In this document: positions 51,747 through 60,614 of the stretch, piece after piece
Numbering within the stretch: position 1 is the stretch's first letter
Layout of the letters: each line of letters starts with the position of its first letter
The notes under the pieces: generated by a model
Told to the model about the DNA's origin: nothing
Databases searched by the model: none
Seen by the model: the letters and a program-made list of their open reading frames with translations, nothing else
Origin: Myxococcus guangdongensis
GTDB taxonomy: Bacteria > Myxococcota > Myxococcia > Myxococcales > Myxococcaceae
Length of the DNA stretch: 64,000 bases
Direction: 5' to 3'
Assembly: GCF_024198255.1 (NCBI RefSeq)
Contig: NZ_JAJVKW010000009.1
Span: 248,001 to 312,000, forward strand
Made by a program: the position numbers and the translations under genes

Positions 51747-52229
51747 CTACCCGCCGCGGATGACGGCGGTCCAGGTGCCCTTCACCACCACGTCGCCGCG
51801 CTGGTTGCGCGACTCGCTGGTGACGACGACGAACTCCATGCCCGCCTTCTCGAAGATGTTCGCGATGCGGCCCGTGGTGCTCATGACGTCACCCGGCCGC
51901 ATGACGTCCAGGAACTCCAGCTCCTGCTCGCCGTGCACCAGCATCAGCAGATTCACGCCCAGCTCGGGGTCCGCCACCGCCGAGCCGAAGGGCCGGATGG
52001 CGAAGACGACGGCGAAGCTGGGGAACGCAATCAAGTCTCCATACGGTCCGGCCTTCGCGGCCTGCTCGTCGTGGAGGAGGGGACTGACGTGCGCGGGGGC
52101 TTCTCCCAACGTGCCCGCGGACGGGTGCGCGCCGCCCAGGGCCAGCGCGAACTCGCGCAGCTTCTCCGCGCCAATCGTGTACGAGTACGGGCCGTATTCC
52201 CGGCCGATGAAGCGCTTGTCGATGGCCAT
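51747..52229 (-). CDS. MaoC-like dehydratase, N-terminal-type subunit (FAS1-like/HadA-type)
   Basis: 160 residues, hotdog fold. Marks: N-terminal DKRFIGREYGPYSYTIGAEKLREFALALG, then GDLIAFPSFAVVFAI and GEQELEFLDVMRPGDV, with C-terminal VVVTSESRNQRGDVVVKG. These MaoC_dehydrat_N proteins lack the catalytic Asp-His pair and dimerise with the catalytic subunit; that is the next gene 6 bp upstream. Together they resemble mycobacterial HadA/HadB, which dehydrate 3-hydroxyacyl thioesters of long chains. The substrate here is inferred only. Confidence 0.82.
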   Translation of the reverse strand: MAIDKRFIGREYGPYSYTIGAEKLREFALALGGAHPSAGTLGEAPAHVSPLLHDEQAAKAGPYGDLIAFPSFAVVFAIRPFGSAVADPELGVNLLMLVHGEQELEFLDVMRPGDVMSTTGRIANIFEKAGMEFVVVTSESRNQRGDVVVKGTWTAVIRGG

Positions 52230-52235
52230 GGTTGT

Positions 52236-52631
52236 CTATCCCAGGGAGGCTTCGACGACGGCGCCCTTGAGGACGGCCTCGCCGCGCTGATTGGTGGCGG
52301 TGACTTCGGTGACCATCCGGTCGCCCTCGATGGACGTCACCTTGCCCTCGAACGTCACGGTGTCTTCCGGGCGCACGGGGCGCGAGAAGCGCACCTTCAC
52401 CCTGCGGATGCGGCCCGGGTCTCCCACGAAGACGGCCACGGCCTCCACCGCCCAGCCCAAGGTGCACAACCCCTGGAGGATGACGCCGCCCAGGCCGGCC
52501 ACCTTGCCGACCTCCGGGTCGATGTGGATGGGATTGAAGTCCCCGGATGCGCCCGCGTAGTAGATCGGCCGGTACAGGTCGCACTCGCGGACATGCGTGA
52601 AGGTGTCGCCTACCTGGAACGTGCGTGCCAT
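52236..52631 (-). CDS. MaoC-like (R)-specific hydratase, catalytic subunit (HadB-type)
   Basis: 131 residues from ATG 52631 (MARTFQVGDTFTHVRE). It has the hydratase-2 signature GDFNPIHIDPEVGKVAGLGG, with the catalytic pair D31 and H36, and the following GVILQGLCTLGWAVEAV helix. The C-terminal TEVTATNQRGEAVLKG is shared with its partner. The two proteins should form one heterodimeric (R)-3-hydroxyacyl dehydratase, in fatty acid, polyketide or CoA-ester breakdown. In operon with the P-loop kinase and perhaps the reductase 47 bp upstream. Confidence 0.86.
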   Translation of the reverse strand: MARTFQVGDTFTHVRECDLYRPIYYAGASGDFNPIHIDPEVGKVAGLGGVILQGLCTLGWAVEAVAVFVGDPGRIRRVKVRFSRPVRPEDTVTFEGKVTSIEGDRMVTEVTATNQRGEAVLKGAVVEASLG

Positions 52632-52678
52632 GAGGCCGTCTTGTCTAGCACGGCCGGCCCCGCGCCCATCCCACGAAC

Positions 52679-53809
52679 TCACCCCGTCGCGGTGCCCTGG
52701 TCCAGCGGATCCTCCACCTCGGAGCCCTCCCGGCGCTTGCGGTACTGCTCACGCACGTACGTCACCAGCTGGTCCAGATACGACGACAGGGGAGGGCAGC
52801 GCACCCCCGAGCCATCGAGCAGCTCCAGCGTGTTGTGGCAGTTGTAGATGGCCAGGTGGTTCACGTAGCTGATGGCCGCGCGCTGCGGACGCGCCAGCTT
52901 CTCCAACACCGGCAGCCGCAGCATGACATCGGCGGCGCGCGCGGACAGGTTGAAGCGCGGCAGCTTCTTGTTCGCCTTCTCCGCGATGAGCTCGTACACG
53001 CGCCGCGCGCTCATGGGGTTCGGGTCCACCAGGTGGAAGGTGCGCCCCGCCGCGCGAGGGTCCTTCGACAGCCGCCACACCGCCTCCACCACGTAGTCCA
53101 CCGGCACCACGTTGAGCGGCGCCACGCCGTTGCCCGGCAGCGGCAGCGGCACCACGAGCGGCGACGTCACCAGCAGGATGCCCAGGTAGTAGGGCCCCTC
53201 GAACTTGTCGATCTCCCCCGTGCGCGAGTCACCCACCACGCTGGAGGGCCGGTACACCGTCACGGGCAGCGTGGCCCCCGCGCGCGTCACCAGCCGCTCC
53301 GCCTGGAACTTGGTCTCCTCGTACGGGTTCCTGAACCCCTGGCCCCGGTCCAGCTCGTCCTCGGCGATGACGCCCAGCCGGTCGCCGGACACGTAGCAGG
53401 TGGAGAAGTGGTTGAAGCGCGCCAGGTGCTCGCAGTCGCGCGCCAGCTCCAGCATGTTGCGCGTGCCGTCCACGTTGACGCGCCACGCGGTGTCCTTGGG
53501 CACGCCCAGCTGCGCCACGGCGGCCAGGTGGAAGATGTCCGTCACCCGCTCGCACAGGCGCTGGTACTCCTCGCCCGACAAGCCCAGGTGCATGTCCACC
53601 ACGTCGCCGGTGAGCAGCTCCACGGTGGCGCCCTTCAGCTTGGAGGCGTGCTTCTGGGCCTCCTTCAGCGCCTTGGGCTGGACCAGCGCGTACACATGGC
53701 CCTTCGGGTCCTCGCGGGCGATGTGCTCCACCAGCCGCTTGCCGATGAACCCGGGGTAGCCGGTGATGAAGTACGTTCCGCCGCCGGCCTTCTTGCGCGT
53801 CTCGCTCAT
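52679..53809 (-). CDS. NAD(P)-dependent SDR/epimerase-type reductase (extended SDR)
   Basis: 376 residues from ATG 53809. Nucleotide-binding GYPGFIG (17-23), then FHLAAVAQLG and NVDGTRNMLELA, a catalytic Tyr-x-x-x-Lys in NPYEETKFQAE and VYRPSSVVGDSRTGE. This is the layout of extended SDRs such as thioester or fatty-acyl-CoA reductase domains and NAD-epimerases; the VDYVVEAVWRLS and LLVTSPLV segments favour the male-sterility/NAD_binding_4 group that reduces acyl-CoA or acyl-ACP. With the MaoC pair next to it, a lipid role is plausible. Function not fixed. Confidence 0.78.
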   Translation of the reverse strand: MSETRKKAGGGTYFITGYPGFIGKRLVEHIAREDPKGHVYALVQPKALKEAQKHASKLKGATVELLTGDVVDMHLGLSGEEYQRLCERVTDIFHLAAVAQLGVPKDTAWRVNVDGTRNMLELARDCEHLARFNHFSTCYVSGDRLGVIAEDELDRGQGFRNPYEETKFQAERLVTRAGATLPVTVYRPSSVVGDSRTGEIDKFEGPYYLGILLVTSPLVVPLPLPGNGVAPLNVVPVDYVVEAVWRLSKDPRAAGRTFHLVDPNPMSARRVYELIAEKANKKLPRFNLSARAADVMLRLPVLEKLARPQRAAISYVNHLAIYNCHNTLELLDGSGVRCPPLSSYLDQLVTYVREQYRKRREGSEVEDPLDQGTATG

Positions 53810-53832
53810 TGCGCGCGCAGCATACTCGCCCG

Positions 53833-54429
53833 TCAGCCGCACGCGAGCATGGCGCGCCAGACCGACTCCACTTGCTCCCGGGTGGACGTCAGATCCCGGC
53901 TGTTGTCGATGACCCACGTGGCCACCGCCCGCTTCTCGTCCAGGGGCAGCTGGGAGGCCAGCCGCGCCTCGGCCGCCGCCGCGTCCAGCCCGTCGCGCGC
54001 CATCAGCCGCGCCTTCTGCACGTCCCGGGGCACCCACACCACCGCCGTGCCCTCCATCCACGCATGCATCCCGGACTCGACGAGCAGCGGGACGTCGTAG
54101 ACCACCCGGGTGACGCCCCGGGCCTCCAGGGCCTGGACCTTCTCCACGAAGGCCTCCCGCACCAGGGGGTGGGTGATGGCGTTGAGGGCGGCGCGCTCCT
54201 CGTCGTTGCCGAAGACGCGCGCGCCCAGCTTCGCCCGATCCAACCGGCCATCCGGGCCCACCACCCCGGGGAAGCGCTCCATGATGGCGGCGAGCCCGGG
54301 GGTGCCCGGCTCCACCACCTCGCGGGCCAGCACGTCCGCGTCGAGGACCTCCGCGCCCAGCTCCCGCAGCATCCGGGTGACGGTGCTCTTGCCAGAGGAG
54401 ATGCCGCCCGTCAGCCCGAAGACGTGCAC
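53833..54429 (-). CDS. coaE: Dephospho-CoA kinase
   Basis: 198 residues from GTG 54429 (protein VHVFGLTGGISSGKST). It phosphorylates the ribose 3'-OH of dephospho-CoA, last step of CoA synthesis. P-loop GGISSGKST near residues 8-16, DADVLAREVVEPGT (catalytic Asp), VYDVPLLVESGMH and a lid with ARDGLDAAAAEARLASQ are all family blocks. Normal length. The upstream OmlA-like gene ends 11 bp before, so they are one operon; the reductase starts 23 bp after its stop. Confidence 0.95.
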   Translation of the reverse strand: MHVFGLTGGISSGKSTVTRMLRELGAEVLDADVLAREVVEPGTPGLAAIMERFPGVVGPDGRLDRAKLGARVFGNDEERAALNAITHPLVREAFVEKVQALEARGVTRVVYDVPLLVESGMHAWMEGTAVVWVPRDVQKARLMARDGLDAAAAEARLASQLPLDEKRAVATWVIDNSRDLTSTREQVESVWRAMLACG

Positions 54430-54440
54430 GGGGCGCGGGC

Positions 54441-54905
54441 CTACTTCGCGGCCTTCTGCGTGGTGAACGTGAGCGACTGCACCGTCTTGCCGTCCTCGTT
54501 GAAGAAGATGGCCAGCCCCAGCTTGGGGTAGAGGAAGTAGGTGCGGAAGTCGTCCGTCAGCTTGCGCTGGTAGCAGGGCGCCGCCGGCACCGGACCCGAG
54601 GGGCACGCGGGGCCGTAGCTGGTCTCGATGGTCTCCTTGTCGATGATGGGCCCGGGGAACACGTCGATGCGCTCGATGACCCCGCCGGCGTCCACCTTGA
54701 ACTGCGCCTGGCTGGTGCCCTTGATGGCCTCCTTGCCCAGGTAGGCGATGGTCTCCTTGCCGTCCTGGCTCACGGTGCGCGAGGGCTCCCCGAACTTCTT
54801 GACCACCTCGTCCTTCTTGGTGACGCCGGGCTCCACGCCCTGCCAGGGCTTGGCGACAGCGGGAAGGGCGAAGGCAACCACGGCGAGCGCAATCAAGGTC
54901 CTCAT
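54441..54905 (-). CDS. Secreted SmpA/OmlA (BamE)-like protein
   Basis: 154 residues from ATG 54905; AGGGAGGA lies 7 nt before it. Signal peptide MRTLIALAVVAFALPAVAKP cleaved near AVA-KP; no lipobox. The mature start PWQGVEPGVTKKDEVVKKFGEPSRTV is the alpha-helix-plus-GEP turn of the BamE/SmpA-OmlA fold, followed by ETIAYLGKEAI and AQFKVDAGGVIERIDVF. The fold helps outer-membrane assembly in BamE, but many stand-alone members have other roles. A pair of cysteines (PACPSG, APCYQR) could form a disulfide. First gene of the coaE operon, divergent from the cytochrome gene. Confidence 0.72.
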   Translation of the reverse strand: MRTLIALAVVAFALPAVAKPWQGVEPGVTKKDEVVKKFGEPSRTVSQDGKETIAYLGKEAIKGTSQAQFKVDAGGVIERIDVFPGPIIDKETIETSYGPACPSGPVPAAPCYQRKLTDDFRTYFLYPKLGLAIFFNEDGKTVQSLTFTTQKAAK

Positions 54906-55038
54906 CACGACATCCTCCCTAATGGAAAGGGCGGGCGGGGCTCAAGCGCTGCCCTCTCTTTTCAACGGACGATTCCCGCTGGCATTCAACCACGAGACGC
55001 CTTGCCCCGTCCGGGGGGGAGTGTTACTTCGCGAGGTC

Positions 55039-55545
55039 ATGCGTGCTCCTGGCATCCGGCTCCTGCCCGTCCTCCTGCTGTCCCTCTGCGGCGTGGCGGG
55101 CGCGGCTGATTTCGTCGGCGCGGACAGCTGCAAGGGCTGCCACCCGGAGGCCTACGAGGCGTGGATGCAGTCCAAGCACGCCCGGGCCGTGAGCTCCCTG
55201 TCCGAGCAGCAGCAGAAGGACGGCCGCTGCCTGTCGTGCCACTCGCCGGACCAGGTGGCCCAGACGCAGGCGAGTGTGAGCTGTGAGACATGTCACGGTG
55301 GGGGGCAGTACTACTCGCCGGAGTACGTGATGAAGGACCCGGAGCTGGCGCGGCTGGTGGGGCTGGTGGACCCATCCGAGAAGCAGTGCCGCTCCTGCCA
55401 TGACGCCTCCTCGCCCTCCCTGCGGCCGTTCGATTTCAAGGAGTCGCTGAAGGCCATCGACCACTGGTCCGCCGAGCGCGCCCGTCGCGCCGCCCGGACC
55501 GAGGCCGCCTCGACGACGCCTCCTCCCGCCACCGCGAAGAAATAG
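55039..55545 (+). CDS. Periplasmic tetraheme cytochrome c (c554-like)
   Basis: 168 residues from ATG 55039 (GCGAGG site). Signal peptide ends near GAA-DF. Four CxxCH motifs: CKGCH (31), CLSCH (64), CETCH (82), CRSCH (117), each able to bind c-heme. The order FVGADSCKGCHPEAYEAW, then SCETCHGGGQYY is that of the cytochrome c554 / multiheme cytochrome c family of electron-transfer proteins. C-terminal Ala/Arg/Pro tail is low complexity. It likely passes electrons in the periplasm, but donor and acceptor are not encoded nearby. engB follows 7 bp later, probably by chance of gene packing. Confidence 0.85.
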   Translation: MRAPGIRLLPVLLLSLCGVAGAADFVGADSCKGCHPEAYEAWMQSKHARAVSSLSEQQQKDGRCLSCHSPDQVAQTQASVSCETCHGGGQYYSPEYVMKDPELARLVGLVDPSEKQCRSCHDASSPSLRPFDFKESLKAIDHWSAERARRAARTEAASTTPPPATAKK

Positions 55546-55552
55546 CCGCTAC

Positions 55553-56206
55553 GTGATCAAGATTCTCGACGCCCGCTTCGTCATCACCGCCGTGGAGCCC
55601 AAGGGCTATCCGCAGGGGCACACCGCGGAGGTGGCCTTCGTGGGCCGCTCCAACGTGGGCAAGTCCTCCATGATCAACACGCTCACCCATCGCAAGAAGC
55701 TGGTGCGCGTGTCGAACACGCCCGGACGCACGCGCACGCTCAACTTCTTCGACGTGGACCTGGAGCGCGGCACCGCCCGCTACCAGGTGCGCCTGTGTGA
55801 CCTGCCCGGCTACGGCTTCGCCCGCGCCAGCAAGACGGACAAGGCCCAGTGGGAGAAGATGATCACCACCTACCTGGAGAAGCGTCACCGCCTGGAGGTC
55901 GTGGTGAGCATCATCGACGCGGAGGTGGGGCCCACGCCGGACGACCTGGCCACGCTCGACTACCTCCAGGCCCACAAGCGCAAGGTGATGGTGGTCGCCA
56001 CCAAGATCGATCGCCTCACCAAGGCGAAGACGCGCCCCCGGCTCCAGGAGCTGGCGAAGCTGATGGACCTGCCGCCGGAGGCGGTGCTGCCGTTCTCCTC
56101 GACGGAGCGGCGGGGCGTGGACGAGGTCTGGGGTGCGTTGCTGGACACCTTCGGCAGGGCCTCCCGCCTGCGCGCGGAAGCCGCCCAGGACGACTCCATC
56201 GGGTAG
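55553..56206 (+). CDS. engB: Ribosome biogenesis GTPase EngB (YihA/YsxC)
   Basis: 217 residues from GTG 55553. EngB is an essential TRAFAC GTPase that aids 50S subunit assembly. G1 GRSNVGKSS (31-39), G2 threonines in NTPGRTRTLNFF, G3 DLPGYGFA, G4 TKIDRLTK and G5 FSSTERRG are all present. Length is normal (E. coli 210). It starts 7 bp after the cytochrome stop and has no visible ribosome site of its own, so it may depend on coupling. Following gene starts 60 bp later. Confidence 0.95.
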   Translation: MIKILDARFVITAVEPKGYPQGHTAEVAFVGRSNVGKSSMINTLTHRKKLVRVSNTPGRTRTLNFFDVDLERGTARYQVRLCDLPGYGFARASKTDKAQWEKMITTYLEKRHRLEVVVSIIDAEVGPTPDDLATLDYLQAHKRKVMVVATKIDRLTKAKTRPRLQELAKLMDLPPEAVLPFSSTERRGVDEVWGALLDTFGRASRLRAEAAQDDSIG

Positions 56207-56265
56207 TGGCTGCTCGGGCGGTGTTCCCCTCCCGGTGGGAGGGGCCCTGTGGTAGGCACGCCGCC

Positions 56266-57933
56266 GTGTCCGAGAACGGCAAGGGAAATGGCAGGGATTC
56301 GCAGCTCGCCTTGCGCGAGCTGCAGCAGCGGTTGATGGGGCTGTCGCCCCGGCGGCGGATGGAAGCGCTGCTGGAGGGCGCGGATGCGGGCGCGGTGGTG
56401 CGCGCCCTGCCTCCGGAGAGCCTCTACCTCACCATCCAGGAGGTGGGCCTGGCGGACGCGACGGAGCTCGTACAGCTCGCGTCTCCCGCGCAGTTCCGCG
56501 CCTTCGTGGACCTGGGCGCGTGGAAGCGCGACAAGGTGGACTCGCACGCCGCCCTCACGTGGCTGCGCGCCGCGCGCGGCGGCTTCGACGACACCAGCGA
56601 GTACCTGCGCAAGCTGCACGCGTTGGACCTGGAGGTGCTGGAGCTGGTGCTGCGCGAGTTCGTCGTGCTGCACGACCGGGAGGAGAACCCGGACGTGAAC
56701 CCGCAGGGCGTGACGCTGGAGACGCCCGAGGGGCGCTACCTGGTGGAGATCACCACCGAGGGCGTGGAGATGTCCGCCGTGCGCGCGCTCGTCAACGACC
56801 TCATCGCGGAGAACCCCTTCGAGGCGGTGCGCCTGCTGGAGGCCGTGCGCTGGGAGATTCCTGGCGAGCTGGAGGAGACGGCCTTCCAGTTCCGCAAGGG
56901 GCGCCTGGTGGACATGGGCTTCCCGGCGCTGGAGGACGCGGTGGCGCTCTTCAGCCGCGTGGACCTGGCCGCGCCGAAGAAGCCCCTCGTCACCAGCGCG
57001 CTCGCCGCCTCGCAGGGCCACGTGGACTACCTGGAGGCGTCCTTCCGGGGACTGACGGCGCTGGAGCGGCAGAACGCCGAGGACGAGCTCGCCGGCGTGG
57101 CCAACGCGGCGCTCGTCGCGGAGCTGGAGGACCCGGGTGACCTGGACGCCGTGCGCCGGGTGGGGGAGATGACGCGCGACTCCCTGTCGCTCGGCCTGGA
57201 GTACCTGACGGGCGCGGACCCCTCGCAGGCGACGGAGGTGCTGCGCGACGTGCCCCTCCGGCGCGTCTTCCAGACGGGCTTCACGCTGACGCTCCAGCTC
57301 AAGTACCGCGCGGACCGGCTGGCGAAGTCCCCGGGCGCGGTGGTGGACGGCGTGCTGCTGGTGCTGCCGGAGGAGGCCGCCGCGCTGGAGGCCCTGCGCC
57401 GCAAGCGGCCTCGTCGCGCCCTCAAGGTGGAGGGCGCGGAGCCGGTGCCCTTCCGCTCCCTGCGGGAGATCGCCGCCAGCGAGGCGGTGCTCACGCGCGC
57501 GGAGGCGCAGGTGGACGTGCTGCGCGGCGTGCTCGGCGGGACGCCCGAGTCCGCGCGCCAGGCCGTGGCCCGCTTCGGCGCGCCGCTCGAATCGCTGGGG
57601 GTCCCTCGCCTGTTCGCCGCCGTGGTGGCCATGGCCATCCTGGACGGCCGGGCGGAGGCGCGCCCCGTGCCGCTGGGCCGTGGGGCGGAGCTGGGCGCCC
57701 GGCTGTTCGAGGGCACCCCCCAGGCGCCCCGGCTGCTCGCGTCCGCGACTGAACGCGCGCTGGCGGGCCTGACGGGCGCGGTGCCCGAGACGGCTCGCGA
57801 GGAGCTGCGCCGCATGGTGGGCGTGACCCTCGCGAAGCTGCTGGAGGAGCTGGGCGCGGCCTGGCTCGAGGACACGACGTGGAGCCCCGTGGCCTCTGAA
57901 GTCCTTCCGATGGAGAGCAGTCCGGTGCCGTAG
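56266..57933 (+). CDS. DUF6178-like alpha-helical protein
   Basis: 555 residues from GTG 56266; the ribosome site is weak, and conservation starts a little later (LALRELQQRLMGLSPRRRMEALLE). No transmembrane helix or signal. Nearly all alpha-helical: LPPESLYLTIQEVGLADATELVQLASPAQF, FVVLHDREENPDVNPQG, AVRLLEAVRWEIPGELEETAFQF, FRTGFTLTLQLKYRADRLAKSPG are the best blocks. I believe this is the family called DUF6178, known mainly from Myxococcota and related delta-proteobacteria, with no known function; that is from memory. Stands between engB and the polymerase gene, possibly in one transcript. Confidence 0.65.
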   Translation: MSENGKGNGRDSQLALRELQQRLMGLSPRRRMEALLEGADAGAVVRALPPESLYLTIQEVGLADATELVQLASPAQFRAFVDLGAWKRDKVDSHAALTWLRAARGGFDDTSEYLRKLHALDLEVLELVLREFVVLHDREENPDVNPQGVTLETPEGRYLVEITTEGVEMSAVRALVNDLIAENPFEAVRLLEAVRWEIPGELEETAFQFRKGRLVDMGFPALEDAVALFSRVDLAAPKKPLVTSALAASQGHVDYLEASFRGLTALERQNAEDELAGVANAALVAELEDPGDLDAVRRVGEMTRDSLSLGLEYLTGADPSQATEVLRDVPLRRVFQTGFTLTLQLKYRADRLAKSPGAVVDGVLLVLPEEAAALEALRRKRPRRALKVEGAEPVPFRSLREIAASEAVLTRAEAQVDVLRGVLGGTPESARQAVARFGAPLESLGVPRLFAAVVAMAILDGRAEARPVPLGRGAELGARLFEGTPQAPRLLASATERALAGLTGAVPETAREELRRMVGVTLAKLLEELGAAWLEDTTWSPVASEVLPMESSPVP

Positions 57934-58082
57934 CTTTTTCAGTCTGGGAGGGTCTCCGTGCCCGGAAGCCCTCCAGGGCCGAGAAGATCCAGGTGGTTGC
58001 GAGCCCGAATCCTGGCACGCCCTCTGCTTTCAGGCAGGCCCACGCGGAGGTGTACGCGCGTGACTGCCAGAGGAGGAGGGAC

Positions 58083-59369
58083 ATGGTGCCGGGAGAGCAG
58101 GGGCAGCGCCGTGACGTGTGGGCCTTCTATTCGCTGACCGCGTTCGCCGCGGTGATGTACGCGGTGCCGGGCGAATGGATTCCGGCCTTGGCGCCGCTGC
58201 GGCTGGCGCTGATGACGTCGGTGGTGGCGGCGGGTTTGATGTTGATTCGGAGGTTGGGGCGCGGCGAGCCGCTCTACCTGGACGGAGCGCGAGGGTGGGC
58301 GCTCATCGGTTTCTCCTCGCTGGCGGTGCTGTCCGTGTCGTGGGCGGTGAACGCCGAGGTGGCGCGCTACACGGGCATCGAGCTGCTCAAGCTGACGGCC
58401 ATCTACCTGACGCTCGTCAACGTCATCACCAGCGGCAAGCGACTGGTCGTCGTGTGCGGCGCCATGGTGCTGGCGTCGGTGGTGACGTCCATCGGCGTCA
58501 TCAACTGGTACATGGTGGGCGAGGACCTGGTGGAGGGCTTCCGCGCGCGCTGGGTGGGCGTGTACGCGGACCCGAACCACATGGCCATGAACCTGGTGCT
58601 GGTGGTGCCGCTGGCCGTCGCCTTCGTGGCCCGCAAGGGGAGCGCCTGGGTGTGGCGCATCGCCTGTCTGGTGGCGGCGGTGCTGGCGGTGGTGGCCATC
58701 GTCCTGTCGCACTCGCGCGGCGGCTTCATCGGCCTGTCCGTCGCGATGGGCATGTGGGCCTTCCGCGAGAAGCGCCGCATCCAGGCCATCGTCGTGGGCT
58801 CGCTCTTCGTGGTGGGCCTGGTGGTGTTCGCGCCGGACAGCTTCTGGGCGCGCAACGAGACGGTGGCGGCCTTCCACGAGGACGCGTCCGCCATGGGCCG
58901 CGTCTACGCGTGGCAGGTGGCCAGCCGCATGAGCCTGGACAAGCCGCTGTTGGGCGTGGGCGCGGGCAGCTTCCGCTACGCCTGGGCGGAGTACGCGCCT
59001 CCGGAGGCGACGCGCGCGTACGTGGCGCACAACATCTTCCTGGACGTCATCGGAGAGCTGGGCTGGGTGGGCCTGGCCTTCTTCCTGGTGTTCGCGGGAG
59101 GCGCGTCGGGCGGGGCGTTCGCCGCGTCCGCCAGCCGCTCGATGGGGTGGATGGCGCGAGCGCTGTCGGCCGCGGTGGCCGGCTATCTCGTGTGTGATTT
59201 GTTCTCCGGCTACATCCTCTCCGCGCACTGCTACGTGCTCTTCGGCCTGGCCGCCGCGGCGCACCGCATCGCCCGGGCGGAGGAGGCGACGCAGACGCAG
59301 GGCGTGCCGGAGGGGCGCGCGTCCGCCGCACCGGTGGGGGCGTGGGAGGGGTCGGGACATGCGGCGTGA
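58083..59369 (+). CDS. O-antigen polymerase/ligase-type (Wzy/WaaL) membrane protein
   Basis: 428 residues from ATG 58083 with a near-perfect GAGGAGGAGG site 4 nt upstream. Ten to eleven hydrophobic spans and the WaaL/Wzy-C loop: SMGRVYAWQVASRMSLDKPLLGVGAGSF, then HNIFLDVIGELGWVG, the region that holds the periplasmic catalytic Arg/His in these enzymes. It polymerises or ligates lipid-linked sugar repeats on the periplasmic face. From memory, M. xanthus MXAN_3026 (WzyS) of the spore-coat polysaccharide pathway has the same place in the genome; not verified. The glycosyltransferase follows at 11 bp. Confidence 0.85.
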   Translation: MVPGEQGQRRDVWAFYSLTAFAAVMYAVPGEWIPALAPLRLALMTSVVAAGLMLIRRLGRGEPLYLDGARGWALIGFSSLAVLSVSWAVNAEVARYTGIELLKLTAIYLTLVNVITSGKRLVVVCGAMVLASVVTSIGVINWYMVGEDLVEGFRARWVGVYADPNHMAMNLVLVVPLAVAFVARKGSAWVWRIACLVAAVLAVVAIVLSHSRGGFIGLSVAMGMWAFREKRRIQAIVVGSLFVVGLVVFAPDSFWARNETVAAFHEDASAMGRVYAWQVASRMSLDKPLLGVGAGSFRYAWAEYAPPEATRAYVAHNIFLDVIGELGWVGLAFFLVFAGGASGGAFAASASRSMGWMARALSAAVAGYLVCDLFSGYILSAHCYVLFGLAAAAHRIARAEEATQTQGVPEGRASAAPVGAWEGSGHAA

Positions 59370-59379
59370 AGAGGCGATA

Positions 59380-60507
59380 ATGGGAGCCAGGCCCATGCGC
59401 CTGGTGCAGTTCACCCGCTCGTTCCACATCGGCGGGACGGAGGTGCAGGTGCTGGAGCTGCTCAGGGGCCTGCCCCCCAGCTACCAGCTCCAGGTCGCCG
59501 TGCTCGAGGACGCGGGCCCGTTGATGGGCGCGGTGTGGAAGCTGGGCCACACCGCGGAGAGCTTCCCGCTCAAGGGCTCCGTCGCGCAGCCCAACACCGC
59601 GTACCAGGTGATGCGCATGGCCCGGTGGCTGAAGTCCAACCGCGTGGACCTGGTCCACGTGCACGACTTCTACTCCACGCTCATCGCCGTGCCCGCCGCG
59701 AAGCTCGCCGGCGTGAAGGTCATCGTCGGCCGGTTGGACCTGTCCCACTGGCAGGGCACCGCCCGGCGCGCCGTGCACTCGCGGCTGACGGCCATGGCGG
59801 ACCACGTGGTGGCCAACGCGGAGGCCATCCGCCGCATGCTGGTGGAGGAGGAGGGCCTGCCCGCCTCCCGCGTGTCCGTCATCCACAACGGCCTGGACCT
59901 GGCCCGCTTCGATGCGCGCATGCGCGAGGGCCTCAAGGCGCCGCTGCCGGACACCGGTGACGCGCCAGTGCTCGTGCACGTCGCCAACATGAACCACCCG
60001 GTGAAGCGCCAGGAGGATCTGCTGCTCGCCCTGGCCATGCTCCACCACGGCGGCACGCCGCTGCATGCCTTCCTCGTGGGCGACGGCCCCCGGCGAAAGG
60101 GCCTGGAGAAGCTGGCCGCGGAGCTGGGCGTCTCCGACACCGTCCACTTCCTGCGTCACCGCACGGACGTGGCCGCCATCCTGTCGCGCGCCACCGTGGG
60201 CGTGCTGTGCTCCAGCGCGGAGGGCATGTCCAACGCCATCATGGAGGGCATGGCCGCGGGCCTGCCCATGGTGGTGACGCGCGTGGGCGGCAACACGGAC
60301 CTGGTGCGCGACGGCGAGCGCGGGCTCGTCGTCCCCGCCGAGCGCCCCGCCCAGCTCGCCCAGGCCATCAGCCAGCTCCTCGCTGATCCCGAGAAGGCCC
60401 GCCGCATGGGCCGCTCCGCCCGGGACTTCGTCGCCCGCGAGCTGTCCCTGGAGCGCCTCATCCGGCTCCATGACGCGCTGTACCAACGCGTGGTCCACGG
60501 CCCCTAA
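59380..60507 (+). CDS. GT4-family glycosyltransferase, partner of the Wzy-type gene
   Basis: 375 residues from ATG 59380, which has GAAGAGG 5 nt upstream; ATG 59359 overlaps the previous gene and ATG 59395 (MRLVQFTRSFHIGG) is the point where homology begins, so the start is open. GT-B fold: N-terminal RLVQFTRSFHIGGTEVQVLELLRG, donor domain ALVHVANMNHPVKRQEDLLLA and LRHRTDVAAILSRATVGVLCSSAEGMSNAIMEGMAAGLP, the E-x7-E type signature of GT4. It should add a sugar to a lipid-linked repeat unit in the cytoplasm before export. Operon with the polymerase-type gene upstream. Confidence 0.88.
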   Translation: MGARPMRLVQFTRSFHIGGTEVQVLELLRGLPPSYQLQVAVLEDAGPLMGAVWKLGHTAESFPLKGSVAQPNTAYQVMRMARWLKSNRVDLVHVHDFYSTLIAVPAAKLAGVKVIVGRLDLSHWQGTARRAVHSRLTAMADHVVANAEAIRRMLVEEEGLPASRVSVIHNGLDLARFDARMREGLKAPLPDTGDAPVLVHVANMNHPVKRQEDLLLALAMLHHGGTPLHAFLVGDGPRRKGLEKLAAELGVSDTVHFLRHRTDVAAILSRATVGVLCSSAEGMSNAIMEGMAAGLPMVVTRVGGNTDLVRDGERGLVVPAERPAQLAQAISQLLADPEKARRMGRSARDFVARELSLERLIRLHDALYQRVVHGP

Positions 60508-60614
60508 CCAGGGAATGTCAGACCGGCGTGGATACTTCGCGTCGTTCGCCGGCAATGGGGAGGCCGGCTCCTCCGTAGGGTGGGGTGGACCTACCCTACC
60601 TCGGAGCACCCGCC

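Noticed and set aside
54906..55038. Divergent promoters between the OmlA-like and cytochrome genes
   Set aside because: TTGAGC and TTGCCC hexamers occur, but neither has a good -10 at correct spacing. The region is surely regulatory, but I cannot place a site.
57934..58082. Upstream extension of the Wzy-type gene to 57,993
   Set aside because: The near-perfect GAGGAGGAGG site before ATG 58083 decides the start.
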